Virus record (IMG/VR): IMGVR_UViG_3300028844_004001
Coordinates: 1-33,976 of that record
From: a virus
DNA: 33,976 nt
Direction: 5' to 3' (one strand)
Of this stretch, positions 1-8,732 are shown in pieces. The notes under the pieces were generated by a model that saw nothing but the letters and a program-made list of their open reading frames with translations, did not search any database and was not told the origin of the DNA. Both the position numbers and the translations under genes were made by a program. Numbering within the stretch: position 1 is the first letter of the stretch; every line of letters starts with the position of its first letter.

Positions 1-620
1 AGCTTACTATCAATTTGTGAAAGAACTTGTGTAGCAGTATGAGGAAGGATTAAGAAACGGCCTTCATCAGTGTTGTCTGCAAGAGACAAACGGATAGAAA
101 GATCAGTGATCTGGTTTAATAAATCATCTGGATCAGTCATATCTAAAACGTTAGCTTCAGCTTGATCGTTAACAACGTTAGCAGCTAACATGTTTGTAGA
201 GTCAGCCATGAAGTCAAGGATTGCAGTATCGTAGCTTTGCATAAGCTTGTATGCAGCACGGTTAGTCGCACGAGATTCCCAATCGATATGAGAGATCTTA
301 CGTTCGATGTCGTTAACTTCGAATTGGTAATACTTAGCTTGGTCAACTTTCAACACAAGTTCGTTATCAACTAAAGCATCAGAAGTAGTTGTAAGGTTAC
401 GAGTGTAATCCTTAACAGAAACATCTGGCTCTTTTACGATGTGAACAGTATCGCCGTAAGCGCTGATTTCACCGTAGTATTCGTTGTTAGTAATCATGTC
501 TGCAACAGAGTTACGACGTAGTGCAAGTAAAACGTTTTTGCTATAAAGTTCTGGAGTAAAGTTACCAGTTGGAGATGCGCCACCGAAGTTAGTTGTTGAA
601 GCGCCTGCGAAATGAGTCAT
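1..620 (-). CDS. Major capsid protein (N-terminal part, cut by window edge)
   Basis: The reading frame opens with ATG at 620 on the minus strand and stays open to the window edge, giving 206 codons. The start reads MTHFAGASTTNFGG and is followed by segments such as LYSKNVLLALRRNSVADMIT and VNDIERKISHIDWESRATNR. These look like the N-arm and long spine helix of an HK97-fold coat protein. A TAGGTATAT ribosome site precedes the ATG. It lies directly downstream of a scaffold-like gene, the usual head-gene order portal - scaffold - capsid. The call rests on order and sequence style; the C-terminal part is not visible. Confidence 0.82.
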   Translation of the reverse strand, partial: MTHFAGASTTNFGGASPTGNFTPELYSKNVLLALRRNSVADMITNNEYYGEISAYGDTVHIVKEPDVSVKDYTRNLTTTSDALVDNELVLKVDQAKYYQFEVNDIERKISHIDWESRATNRAAYKLMQSYDTAILDFMADSTNMLAANVVNDQAEANVLDMTDPDDLLNQITDLSIRLSLADNTDEGRFLILPHTATQVLSQIDSK

Positions 621-664
621 TTAATATATACCTATTATTATTATTGTTTAGTGTTATTGTGGGT

Positions 665-1648
665 TTAGTTTCTGCGAATTCGACCTTCTGCTTGAGCTAT
701 GGCTAGATCTTCTTGAAATAGTTCATACTCAGCTAGTGACATCTTATCAATTTCTGTCGTGGTCCAAATGCGTTTATTGGAATCACTAACCTCACCAGTC
801 CCGCGAGTACTGATTGCATCAGCAGCCGAAGGTGCCTGTTGCGTGGTAGTGTTATTGGAATTGCTTACTGACGGTGTTGCTCCTGTTGATACTACACCAT
901 TGTCAAATTTGTACAGATCGATAGCACGGGTGAACGAAGCTGCGTCATCCGTATTACCTTTCACCATACTTTGGATATGAGTTGGTTGTTTATCCAACCA
1001 GTCTGTCCAAGCAGATGATGAAACCACATCATAAAAGTCTGAGTGCTTGCTTTGAATTACGGCTACTGCTTTCTCCTGACGGATACTTGCAATCTCCTCT
1101 TGTAACTCTAAGACTTGCGCTTCAGATAGAGAGGTTTTATTTTTATTTAACAGAGCTTCCATAGTAGCGAACATGTCAGGATTCTTTTGACGGAACTCTT
1201 CAAGTTCAGCTTCTGTCTGTGGAGCTAAGTTACCTTCTTCACTTACTTGGCGTTCCAGGGCTGCAATACGAAGACGCTGCTCATGGGTTGCCTTGTCATA
1301 GTGACTCTTCAAATCTGTGTATCTTTTACGATATGTTTGTTCTTCTTCAGTAGTTGCAGGTAGATCATCTGTCAAGGTGGCCAAACCGTCGTCTGGGTTT
1401 GCAGGTGATGCGGTACCTTCAGGTGGTACTGTAGGAGTAACGGGCTCTGTACTTGTTACTGGACTAGGTTCTTGACCTCGGACAGCAGCAATTTGATCAG
1501 CATTTCGTTGCTCTTCTAATTGCTTAATCTCTTCTTCCAGTTTTGCTAGAGAAGGATTACGTCCTGGATTAAACTCAGGTACAGTTTTAGTAGTTTGAGA
1601 TTGTTGCTGTGTATCAGCGTTTGTTGTTGTTGTATCAACAGTTGTCAT
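665..1648 (-). CDS. Probable capsid scaffolding protein
   Basis: This 327-aa protein is hydrophilic and Glu/Gln/Thr-rich. The N-terminus (about residues 1-100) is low-complexity Thr/Pro/Gln, the middle (about 100-200) is predicted coiled coil with heptad-like LEEFRQK and VLELQEEIASIRQEKA segments, and the C-terminus is short and ends in RIRRN. This composition, with a basic tail that could bind the coat protein, and the position between portal and capsid genes fit a phage scaffolding protein. A TTAGGAT ribosome site precedes the start. No protease signature is seen, so it is more likely a plain scaffold than a protease-scaffold fusion. Function is inferred from context. Confidence 0.72.
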   Translation of the reverse strand: MTTVDTTTTNADTQQQSQTTKTVPEFNPGRNPSLAKLEEEIKQLEEQRNADQIAAVRGQEPSPVTSTEPVTPTVPPEGTASPANPDDGLATLTDDLPATTEEEQTYRKRYTDLKSHYDKATHEQRLRIAALERQVSEEGNLAPQTEAELEEFRQKNPDMFATMEALLNKNKTSLSEAQVLELQEEIASIRQEKAVAVIQSKHSDFYDVVSSSAWTDWLDKQPTHIQSMVKGNTDDAASFTRAIDLYKFDNGVVSTGATPSVSNSNNTTTQQAPSAADAISTRGTGEVSDSNKRIWTTTEIDKMSLAEYELFQEDLAIAQAEGRIRRN

Positions 1649-1747
1649 AATTTAGATTATCCTAAGGCCGGTTCGAGTAAGGTAGCACATTAAGTGGCTC
1701 ACTTGTCCGGGTAGCTTGGTTAAGTTAAAGTTGGGTGGGTGATTCTT

Positions 1748-1978
1748 TTATAGTGGCTTAATTGCCAGTTCTTTCTTTGCTTTGTTTCTTAGCCCAATGA
1801 TCTCTCGGTAAGTTTCAACCTTACCTTGAAGTTTGGCTAAGTCCTCAGGAGTGCAACGCTCCATACGAGAATGACACTGGTCAATCTGATACTGCATATA
1901 TTCAGATACGATTGACCATTCTGTGTTAACTGAAAGGCTGATGACAGCCCTCCATAATTCTTTATCAGGTTCTACCAT
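1748..1978 (-). CDS. Hypothetical 76-aa protein in head operon
   Basis: This small protein is helical, with no signal or membrane segment. The middle (residues about 35-65) is rich in Arg, Lys and Glu (ERCTPEDLAKLQGKVETYRE) and could form a short coiled coil. It lies between the portal and scaffold genes in the same direction, with a GAGAGGAT site upstream. Small proteins in this slot occur in many podoviruses, but no family is recognised. The ORF is the only sensible one in this gap and its spacing fits co-transcription with the portal gene. Confidence 0.65.
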   Translation of the reverse strand: MVEPDKELWRAVISLSVNTEWSIVSEYMQYQIDQCHSRMERCTPEDLAKLQGKVETYREIIGLRNKAKKELAIKPL

Positions 1979-2001
1979 AGTGGATTATATCCTCTCGTAT
2001 T

Positions 2002-4218
2002 CTATAGTGACATACCAGGAGGCATAGCACCACCCTGTGGTGGTATTCCATTAGCACCTTCTGGATTACCTGCCCCTACATTGTTACCAGTAAAGGAAGG
2101 ATCGTTGGGTGATGGAACCATACCAGGCGGCATGCCAGGAGGTTGTGCCCCTGGAGCAGCACCAGGTTGAGGAGCTGCGCTTTGCATGCCCATAAGCTTC
2201 GCATAGATTTCTTGTTCTTCAGGATTGTTGAGTATTTCATCTGGGTCCATCTCCATAGAAATTGCTAGCTCTCGTAGTACAGTTGGGAACTTGATTAGTG
2301 GTGCAAGTGCTGGGTTAGCGGCAAGTTGAAGGAAAGTGTTTAATCTATTTGATCTAACTTCCTTAGCTTGAAGAGATGAAGAACCCATGGCTCTGATCTC
2401 TAAGTCACCTCGAATATCTTTACGTCCGTTAAATTGCATTTCAGATCTGTAGTAACCTTCACCTAATGGTTTAAGTAACTCATCATCTATGTTGCGAATA
2501 ACTGTCTTGATGTTCAACGATGCATTTTGTAACAACATTGACATACCAGAAGCAGTACGTGTCGGACTTGTAATACCAGTTTGTCCGTGTGCAAAAGAAG
2601 GAATACCTGTTTCCTCATCTGCAATCTGTCGGACTTGTCTGAACATTTCCATATTAGCGGGTGCAGTGTTCGGGAAGCTGAGACCACTGATGGCACTGCC
2701 TGGTCCGCCTGCACGTCTTCGGAAGATCTTACCAGGACTAATCTCCATGTCTTGACCAGGCTCTAACATAGAATCGTCTACGTCAAATACCATGTTACCT
2801 GACAGGGCTAAGTTGTCTACTGCTAATCTCATGAAACCGTTCATAAGTGTTTGTGAATCTTCCATTGATTCAGGTACGCCTGTTCCCCAGATTGTCCAAG
2901 GATCAGCTTCGTACGGAACAACGTAATATGGAATTCGTTGTGGAAGGAACGGGTTGATTACAGCACGAAGTACTTCATCACCACTCACCCATAAGTTAAC
3001 TTGAACTCTATCACCAATCATTGTATCTGTTGGTAAGTTGAACTCTTCTAACATCTTCTTATCCATATAACCCCAGTACTCTAGGACTTCATATAGATCT
3101 GAGATAGCCTCAGGGGTGTTGTTCTCTTCTTCTAGATTTGTTTCATAACGTCTGTGAGTGTAGTTGCCTTTTGAAGACAGTAGACGATCAATAGCTTTAC
3201 CAGAGAACTGCGGTCTAGACCTAAGCTCAGATACTTGCTGTGATTGCATACGGTGACGTTCAATAGCCCACTCCATATCTGAACCAGATAAGGCGTTAGG
3301 GTCTGGGTAGAAGTTCCAAGAAGATACGTGAGAACATTGAAAGCTCTTACGGATGATTGGTTTGTATTCCATCTCACCAGTTTCTTCATTACTTACCCAG
3401 TTAGGTATTTCTTTATTTATATTAAAAGGGCCTTTAACAATACCAGTACCAAGTAGACACATCTCGTGAATAGCTTTACGTACGTGGGTTCTTGCTTTAG
3501 ATTCTTCTAAATGATCATGGATTACTTTCTCCATATTCCGTGCCAATTGCTTAGCAGGGTTTACGTTGATAGCACCTTCAGCATTTGAATAACCTTCTTC
3601 AAGTACATTGTTACCTTCGGGATCCAAGTAATTATCTTCTAGACCCCCGAGGAAGGAAAGGTTTGTTCGGGTTGCACCAGGAGCTACGGTAAGACCGTCT
3701 CCAGCAAAACCGATACCACCTACAGGACCTTTATCTTTTTGTTCGTTAGCTTCTGCTAGAGCTTCTTCCGAACTCTTATCAGACTCCATGTCACCTTTGA
3801 CATGAGCCCACTCACTTACACCTTCCGGTACAATAGTGGGTTGGATGCTGATAGGAAACTTATTATCAGAGAAAAGAGCTTCAACAATTTGTGCGTAAGC
3901 TGCTTTAACTTTGACAGTCGTGGTACGAACATATACCTTACTCTTCTCAGACTCTGTACGAAAAGGAGTTTCACCTCCATCGATACCACGATATGAGTTG
4001 GTATTCTTTAACCACTGGTTCTCTCTAATGTAACGAGAACGTTCAGAAAGCTCTAGGCGTTTCCTGATCTCACTTACAATAGAAGGAGTCTCTAAAGCAT
4101 TGTACAAAGACTCGATCTTTTTATCAGCAGTCTTTCTATCTTCTGCTATACTGTCTTCAGAGTAGCTGCGGTTAGCATTCATTAACTCTTCTGAAGTAGG
4201 TTGTTTTCCGTTAGCCAA
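2002..4218 (-). CDS. Portal protein
   Basis: The 738-aa product is the right size for a large podovirus portal, the dodecameric ring at the head vertex through which DNA is packaged. The centre carries segments typical of P22-like portals: SSWNFYPDP near residue 300, ADPWTIWGTGVPESMEDSQ, LMNGFMRLAVDNLALSGN, and TGIPSFAHGQTGITSPTRTA followed by MLLQNASLNIKTVIRNID. The last 60 residues are Pro/Gly/Met-rich. The start is a TTG codon at 4218 behind a GGAG site. It sits immediately after large terminase. The assignment rests on motif style, size and position. Confidence 0.9.
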   Translation of the reverse strand: MANGKQPTSEELMNANRSYSEDSIAEDRKTADKKIESLYNALETPSIVSEIRKRLELSERSRYIRENQWLKNTNSYRGIDGGETPFRTESEKSKVYVRTTTVKVKAAYAQIVEALFSDNKFPISIQPTIVPEGVSEWAHVKGDMESDKSSEEALAEANEQKDKGPVGGIGFAGDGLTVAPGATRTNLSFLGGLEDNYLDPEGNNVLEEGYSNAEGAINVNPAKQLARNMEKVIHDHLEESKARTHVRKAIHEMCLLGTGIVKGPFNINKEIPNWVSNEETGEMEYKPIIRKSFQCSHVSSWNFYPDPNALSGSDMEWAIERHRMQSQQVSELRSRPQFSGKAIDRLLSSKGNYTHRRYETNLEEENNTPEAISDLYEVLEYWGYMDKKMLEEFNLPTDTMIGDRVQVNLWVSGDEVLRAVINPFLPQRIPYYVVPYEADPWTIWGTGVPESMEDSQTLMNGFMRLAVDNLALSGNMVFDVDDSMLEPGQDMEISPGKIFRRRAGGPGSAISGLSFPNTAPANMEMFRQVRQIADEETGIPSFAHGQTGITSPTRTASGMSMLLQNASLNIKTVIRNIDDELLKPLGEGYYRSEMQFNGRKDIRGDLEIRAMGSSSLQAKEVRSNRLNTFLQLAANPALAPLIKFPTVLRELAISMEMDPDEILNNPEEQEIYAKLMGMQSAAPQPGAAPGAQPPGMPPGMVPSPNDPSFTGNNVGAGNPEGANGIPPQGGAMPPGMSL

Positions 4219-4253
4219 TTTATTATGACTCCATATATGTATTTGGGTGTGTG

Positions 4254-6395
4254 TTATGTGAAGTAAGAATTGATCCTATCCCACGAACTTGATTTAATAT
4301 TTCTTAGATCGTTTACATAAGAAACTTTCTTAGGCCTTGACATCACGCCATATCGAAGAGCATCTAGTAAATCCCAGTGTCCATCTTTATTACGTGTAGC
4401 CTTAAGGTCGTTAGGTTTGTTTGGATCAGACTTAGCGTTGAGTAGTTGTTTGATCAATCCAGTACAAGTACTGAAGATCTTTATCTTAGGCTGTCCTGTA
4501 ACTGGATCGTTACGAAGAGCTTCATGTATCTGAACCCAACCTGCTTCCCTATTCTTATCTGCTGGTCTAAGTCTCAAGCCTGGTAGGCTTAACATAGATT
4601 CTGCGATAGTAGGACCAGTGTGGCCAGTTCGTGCAAAGACAGACCAATCTATTGGGTGATCCACTAGCATTAACTCGTCCTGCTCTTTCCGCTCGATTGC
4701 TCTAGCAAACTCAAGGCCTGTTAAACCAGTTTCAAGGAACTCATCATAAACAATGATAGCACCGTCTGTTGGATCTATTGCAAACCAAACTCCAGCACTT
4801 GGATCTCGATAACCATAATCAAGTCCGGCCACCCTACTCCAATCACGAGGTACATCAAATGGTGCTATGATGTGTTCGTGTATATTGAACTCAGGGAACA
4901 TACTGTCAACAGATGCAAGCCAATCACCTTCAAGGAGTTGCTTTCTATCTATCTCAGTCATCGACTCCAGTACTGCTCGATACATACCATCGTTGTTTAG
5001 ATGGGGGTTATCTTCTAGTTTAGCTGGAATGAACTTAGCTGTTAGAGGTCTACTAGAACCTACCGAAGCTGGTAGGATGAAAGTGGACATTGGTTCTCTA
5101 TCTTTTATGAACTGTTCGTATACCCATTGTGAACCAGGGTTAGCAGTTGCTCGCACATAAGGATACACTTGATGTTCAGCTGACCTAGCACGTGAACGTA
5201 CATAGTGAAAACCTTCGTCAGTGTTCTGTGCGGATAACTCATCAAAGCCAATGTACTGGTATGAGATACCTTGGTACTTAAGCTTATCATTAGGTGAGTC
5301 AAGGAAACCAAACATAACCTGAGCACCACTCGGGAATCTCCAGGTATTAGTGGAAGAGTTGAACTTAGCTCCAGGGAAAGCCAATGGATATAGCTCACGA
5401 CTGTTGTCTATAAGTTCTTTAAGCTCTGGTGTAGTCTTACGTATAATGACCGCTTTGTAGTAAGATACGTCAGCATGTCTTATAGCATCTAGTACCATGG
5501 CAAAAGATTTACCACCACCAGCAGCACCACCATAGAGTACGACATCCTCACCAGCTGACATAAATAAATACTGACGTGGTGTGGGTAGAAAGGCTACTTG
5601 TCTTTTCTGGAACCTTTCTTTTTTAGCCATGATCTCTTGGTACATCTCCATAAGAAAAGTTTCGTCCTCACCTGCCACCAGTGCTGCTTGATAATTTTCA
5701 ATCAAGTTTATTGGAGTAGGTGTGGTGATAATTTCAGGAGCTGTTATCGGCATTTCAATTACCGTGGTGCTCTCATCAATAATACCGTACTTAGTAGGAT
5801 CGTCTTTCAGTTCAAGCTTTCGGGCTTGTCTTGCTGACTTACGTATAAGAGCTTTTCTCTCTTTCTCTATCTTTTGTAATTCTTTGTTTGTAGCAGAAAG
5901 CTTTTGCCTTTCTTCTATCTTCTTTTTATTTGCAGTGGTTGGATGATGCTTGGTGGCTTTCTTATAGGTGCCATCCTTCTTTCTCATCTCAGCTGTCTTC
6001 TTCTTTACAGCTCTTTGTTTACCATCTGCCTTAGGTATGAACAGTCCGAGATCTCTCTCAGTCCTGTCCAACAGAAGACACAAGCCTGCTGTAGAGATGG
6101 TTACATTATCTGAACCTGCATCTGCCTCGATCTTGTCGATGATCTTTGTTGTTTCTCTGAGAGATCTTTGACGAAGTTGTCGGCATTCCAATAGTGCAGT
6201 TATGTATCCATCTAGTCTTGTCTTGTCTGGGTACCCTAGTTGTTTATTGTCACTGTCGACAATATAACCTCTAGGAGGTTTGCCTGCAATTCTTCTTGGC
6301 TCTGTCATAAGAGCTTCGTAAGCTTTGTCTAGGTCTGGGTTCCATTCGTACCACTGTTCAGGGAACCGGGTACTGATCTCGGTAGAGTCTTCCAT
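4254..6395 (-). CDS. terL: Terminase large subunit
   Basis: This is the ATPase-nuclease motor that packages DNA into proheads. The Walker A loop GGAAGGGKS is at residues 289-297, the Walker B YIGFDEL at 381-387, and the coupling motif ATANPGS near 417. The RNase H-like nuclease begins with the metal-binding Asp in VAGLDYGYRDPSAG (about 526) and ends with acidic residues in WDLLDALRYG near 680. At 713 aa it is longer than the usual 450-600. The extra length is a 265-residue N-terminal region, Lys/Glu-rich and coiled-coil-like between about 125 and 200. The ATG follows GGGAGTG. Small terminase lies just upstream. Confidence 0.95.
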   Translation of the reverse strand: MEDSTEISTRFPEQWYEWNPDLDKAYEALMTEPRRIAGKPPRGYIVDSDNKQLGYPDKTRLDGYITALLECRQLRQRSLRETTKIIDKIEADAGSDNVTISTAGLCLLLDRTERDLGLFIPKADGKQRAVKKKTAEMRKKDGTYKKATKHHPTTANKKKIEERQKLSATNKELQKIEKERKALIRKSARQARKLELKDDPTKYGIIDESTTVIEMPITAPEIITTPTPINLIENYQAALVAGEDETFLMEMYQEIMAKKERFQKRQVAFLPTPRQYLFMSAGEDVVLYGGAAGGGKSFAMVLDAIRHADVSYYKAVIIRKTTPELKELIDNSRELYPLAFPGAKFNSSTNTWRFPSGAQVMFGFLDSPNDKLKYQGISYQYIGFDELSAQNTDEGFHYVRSRARSAEHQVYPYVRATANPGSQWVYEQFIKDREPMSTFILPASVGSSRPLTAKFIPAKLEDNPHLNNDGMYRAVLESMTEIDRKQLLEGDWLASVDSMFPEFNIHEHIIAPFDVPRDWSRVAGLDYGYRDPSAGVWFAIDPTDGAIIVYDEFLETGLTGLEFARAIERKEQDELMLVDHPIDWSVFARTGHTGPTIAESMLSLPGLRLRPADKNREAGWVQIHEALRNDPVTGQPKIKIFSTCTGLIKQLLNAKSDPNKPNDLKATRNKDGHWDLLDALRYGVMSRPKKVSYVNDLRNIKSSSWDRINSYFT

Positions 6396-6430
6396 ATTAT
6401 AAATACACTCCCAATAGGTTGATGTACGTA

Positions 6431-6622
6431 TTACTTTATAGGGTGTGTATGGGAAGGTTTACCTGCAGCTTCAATACGTAGTACACGGCCATTATCATCT
6501 CGGATAACTTTGTGGTCATGTCCTTCACTGAAGGTTGTTCTAGGAGCTCCGCCTTTACGGCTAGCGTTGTCTGTATATTTGTGAACGTGTCCACTACGTG
6601 AACCTGTTTCTACTCTAGCCAT
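6431..6622 (-). CDS. Hypothetical 63-aa His-rich protein
   Basis: A small basic protein between the two terminase genes, with an AGGATTAATATATT ribosome site and a 6-nt gap from small terminase, so it is probably translated from the same message. It contains several His residues in pairs (GHVHKY, EGHDHK, PSHTHP), repeated at roughly 20-residue intervals, which could bind a metal. No family is recognised. Its conserved spacing in the packaging operon suggests an accessory role in packaging or head assembly, but that is inference. Confidence 0.65.
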   Translation of the reverse strand: MARVETGSRSGHVHKYTDNASRKGGAPRTTFSEGHDHKVIRDDNGRVLRIEAAGKPSHTHPIK

Positions 6623-6628
6623 AATATA

Positions 6629-7069
6629 TTAATCCTGTTCCAATGGTGGTACGGTTGTTTCGGTTGGTACACTTACTTGAGCTTTAGCTGGGATAAAGAA
6701 TAGTGGACTGTCAGCTGTAACAGTGACGCCAATGTCTTGCTTCTTAGCAACACCTACTCTATCCAGTACGTCCGTAACAGCCTTGAGTCTTATCTCAGAC
6801 TTAGGTGTAGTACCGTCTTCATCCATTAATCTAGTTAAGCCTCTTACCGCCTTAGGGGCGTTCATTACAAGAGCTTCTTCTGTACGCTTAAGAATCTCTT
6901 CTCTAAGCCTACGAGCTATTGCACCATGTTGGTCCGGAGTGTAGCCAGCTTTAATAGCTGCCATCCGAGTACTACCAGCACACGCTTCGTCTTCGAACAG
7001 GTACTCAAGAAAGAGTTCTTGTTTAGCATTAAGCGTACCGCTGTCATTGTGTGTGTTAGTGGTTGTCAT
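6629..7069 (-). CDS. terS: Terminase small subunit
   Basis: The 146-aa protein has the layout of a small terminase, which recognises packaging sites and loads the large subunit. The N-terminus LNAKQELFLEYLFEDEACAG and AAIKAGYTPDQHGAIARRL resemble the helix-turn-helix 'terminase_2'-type DNA-binding domain (LTxKQxxFxxxY ... AxxAGY). A helical stretch SEIRLKAVTDVLDRVGVAKK follows, likely the oligomerisation segment. It lies directly upstream of terL with one small gene between. The ribosome site is weak. The family call comes from motif pattern and position. Confidence 0.88.
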   Translation of the reverse strand: MTTTNTHNDSGTLNAKQELFLEYLFEDEACAGSTRMAAIKAGYTPDQHGAIARRLREEILKRTEEALVMNAPKAVRGLTRLMDEDGTTPKSEIRLKAVTDVLDRVGVAKKQDIGVTVTADSPLFFIPAKAQVSVPTETTVPPLEQD

Positions 7070-7103
7070 ATTTTATAAGTATCTTTTGTTAGTGTTATTA
7101 GTA

Positions 7104-7532
7104 TTAGTTTTGGATGGTGGTGTTGTTTCTATTCTCTAAGTACTTATTGTAAATAGAGCCACCAAAGAATGTAACACCCTTAAGCATAATGTAAGCTTTG
7201 AACTTACTTAAGCCAGAGTCACATAGCATTTGATGGAACACAGCATCAGCAAAACCTTTATCATACGTACCCGCATTGTAGTACATATAGTCATGGACTA
7301 CAGCCGCTTCAGTGTATTTACCACTGTTAGGGAAGATAGACCAAAGAGCTTTAGGTACACTTGCAAGATCAGTTTTAAAACCTTTCTTAACTTTTACAGG
7401 GTACTGGGAATGCTTAGGACCGTTTACTATAATTGTAAATGGTTGTGTAGTTTCCCAATTAAGAGAACCTGTAAGTTTTTTTAGGTATAGACTTTTTTTG
7501 AAACTAATCTGTAATGGAATGTAATCAATCAT
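7104..7532 (-). CDS. DUF1353 family protein
   Basis: The 142-aa protein carries the DUF1353 signature: KKGFKTDLASVPKALWSIF at about residues 49-67, followed by SGKYTEAAVVHDYMYYN and a C-terminal ADAVFHQML. The Thr-Asp-x-Ala-Ser-Val-Pro and Val-Val-His-Asp motifs are diagnostic. The family is common in phage late and lysis-adjacent regions; its biochemical role is unsettled. It may be a peptidase-like or structural accessory protein. The neighbours are small terminase downstream and small orphans upstream. The start is the first Met, with a weak ribosome site. Confidence 0.8.
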   Translation of the reverse strand: MIDYIPLQISFKKSLYLKKLTGSLNWETTQPFTIIVNGPKHSQYPVKVKKGFKTDLASVPKALWSIFPNSGKYTEAAVVHDYMYYNAGTYDKGFADAVFHQMLCDSGLSKFKAYIMLKGVTFFGGSIYNKYLENRNNTTIQN

Positions 7533-7587
7533 AATAGTAATACTCGTAAAATAAAGTAAGTGAAGTAGTGGTAAAGTGGGGTGGGGG

Positions 7588-7722
7588 TTAGCTGACCAGT
7601 GCTTCTAGATCTTCAAGACGTCTTTCAATGTCTTCCACTATATGCTCTAGCTCATCTACTCTCGCCAATAGTTTAGTTACACCATCCGGTGACAGAGGTA
7701 GTGTTGGAGTGGTAGTGTCCAT
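7588..7722 (-). CDS. Hypothetical 44-aa coiled-coil peptide
   Basis: A longer frame extends upstream to 7830, but the start at 7722 is preferred because it begins one base after the stop of the preceding gene (TAATATGG junction). The C-terminal 30 residues form a clear heptad pattern (LLARVDELEHIVEDIERRL), so an oligomerising coiled coil is likely. Short coiled-coil proteins next to terminase and lysis genes are sometimes spanin- or assembly-related, but nothing in the sequence decides this. No membrane segment. Confidence 0.6.
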   Translation of the reverse strand: MDTTTPTLPLSPDGVTKLLARVDELEHIVEDIERRLEDLEALVS

Positions 7723-7723
7723 A

Positions 7724-7888
7724 TTATTTAGTACTCGTAGTTGAAGTGGGTGGAGTTGAAGGTGGGGCTGGTGTTTCTTTTGGTTTAAAGATATCGTCAT
7801 ACCTATCACGATACTCTGCACTAATAACACCTGTCTTACTATCGTTACGTGGTGCTTTAGTTCTTACGCTTCTTTGTGCTGGTGTCAT
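7724..7888 (-). CDS. Hypothetical 54-aa protein
   Basis: A short frame with a CGGAGAATG ribosome site; its stop is followed one base later by the start of the next gene, a typical coupled pair. The N-terminus is basic (MTPAQRSVRTKAPR), a charged middle reads YRDRYDDIFKPKE, and the C-terminus is Pro/Thr/Ser-rich. No family is recognised. Good ribosome site, tight packing and absence of any alternative frame support it as real. Confidence 0.6.
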   Translation of the reverse strand: MTPAQRSVRTKAPRNDSKTGVISAEYRDRYDDIFKPKETPAPPSTPPTSTTSTK

Positions 7889-7905
7889 GTTGTAATCATT
7901 CTCCG

Positions 7906-8205
7906 TTATATAACTGTTCGTATTCTAGATATCAAATAGTCCATCACATCTTCAGGGACCACTATATCAGGTACACCCGGTACAGGTAATATCATCATAT
8001 CACTGAAACATATTCCACCATACTTATACACATCTTCTAGTGTTTGGAACTCACTACAAAAATAATACCGTACGGGGGACTGAGGGGACTGGAAGGGCGG
8101 GAAGGACTGGAAGGGCTCACAAGTAGTTTGTAGATCTGGTAGAGCTTCTAAACTATTTGTTAAGACTAGTATGTGCTTGGGTGGTAATGCTATCGTGTCT
8201 GTCAT
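7906..8205 (-). CDS. Hypothetical 99-aa protein
   Basis: A small orphan in the leftward operon with a GAGAGGAG ribosome site. It carries a short internal repeat, SFPPFQSPQSP, encoded by near-repeats visible as GGAAGGGCG/GGAAGGACT on the plus strand around 8090-8115. The C-terminal half is hydrophobic and ends DVMDYLISRIRTVI. No family, signal or clear membrane helix is recognised. Confidence 0.58.
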   Translation of the reverse strand: MTDTIALPPKHILVLTNSLEALPDLQTTCEPFQSFPPFQSPQSPVRYYFCSEFQTLEDVYKYGGICFSDMMILPVPGVPDIVVPEDVMDYLISRIRTVI

Positions 8206-8246
8206 TATAACCGCGTACTCCTCTCAACACTATCCGGGGTAGTGGG

Positions 8247-8591
8247 TTAGTTGCTGGATAAATAAGCATATCTCATATTCTGTGAAACTGTACCACATGC
8301 TCCCGCAAAACCACCAAGAGAGGATATGGTGTCAGCTATGAACCTTTCCTGACCATCAAAGTATTTTGTCGTAACAAGGAAACAGTCTTTAGTATAATCA
8401 TCACCACAGAAACTGTATTCAATAGTGCGATAGTGTGTAAGTTTAAACTCACCTATATACCGGAAGTATACATCACCACTATGTCCTTCAGTCTTCCCGA
8501 GCTGTACTTGTTCCCAAGGGTATTCTTTAAAACCAGTAACATCGGTAACACCAGCAACATCCACGGTAACATCCGGATCAATAATATTCAT
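8247..8591 (-). CDS. Hypothetical 114-aa protein, first gene of leftward operon
   Basis: This is the promoter-proximal gene of the leftward transcript, with an AAAGGTG ribosome site. The product looks like a compact beta-rich domain with many aromatic residues (SGDVYFRYIGEFKLTHYRTI) and three Cys (FCGDD, DCFLV, GACGT). No family is recognised. Position suggests early or strong expression from the leftward promoter near 8700. Confidence 0.6.
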   Translation of the reverse strand: MNIIDPDVTVDVAGVTDVTGFKEYPWEQVQLGKTEGHSGDVYFRYIGEFKLTHYRTIEYSFCGDDYTKDCFLVTTKYFDGQERFIADTISSLGGFAGACGTVSQNMRYAYLSSN

Positions 8592-8653
8592 ATGGTAGTG
8601 TACACCTTTATTTTTGATATTTTTGTTTGAGGGGGTGTATCCCTATACGGCTG

Positions 8654-8696
8654 CCCCCCCATGCCCCTTACCCCCCTAGGCAAGCGTAGCCTCCCC
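8654..8696 (-). other. G-rich tract with four G-runs (G-quadruplex candidate) in late leader
   Basis: On the minus strand this stretch has G-runs of 4, 6, 4 and 7. The last three are separated by only three bases each. It lies right after the predicted start of the leftward transcript, so it would be in the 5' leader RNA. A competing hairpin could use the 7-G run against the C-run complementary to 8632-8636. Regulatory effect is inference. Confidence 0.45.
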
Positions 8697-8701
8697 ACCA
8701 C

Positions 8702-8732
8702 ATTATAGCATGAGGACGTATAGCCATGTCAA
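8702..8732 (-). promoter_or_regulatory. Leftward sigma70-type promoter, extended -10
   Basis: Read on the minus strand: TTGACA (8732-8727), a 19-bp spacer, then TGCTATAAT with a perfect TATAAT at 8707-8702. The spacer is longer than the usual 17, but the TG extended -10 element would compensate. It points into the leftward packaging and head operon and is the only good candidate found upstream of it. Confidence 0.6.

Noticed and set aside
5105-5398. Long shadow frames in terminase, portal and the 789-aa gene
   Set aside because: They overlap well-supported genes in other frames and have no ribosome sites.
8041-8115. GGGAAGGACTGGAAGGG-like repeats as a CRISPR or regulatory array
   Set aside because: They are irregular and explained as coding repeats (SFPPFQSPQSP) of the 99-aa protein. 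No CRISPR-like array was seen elsewhere.
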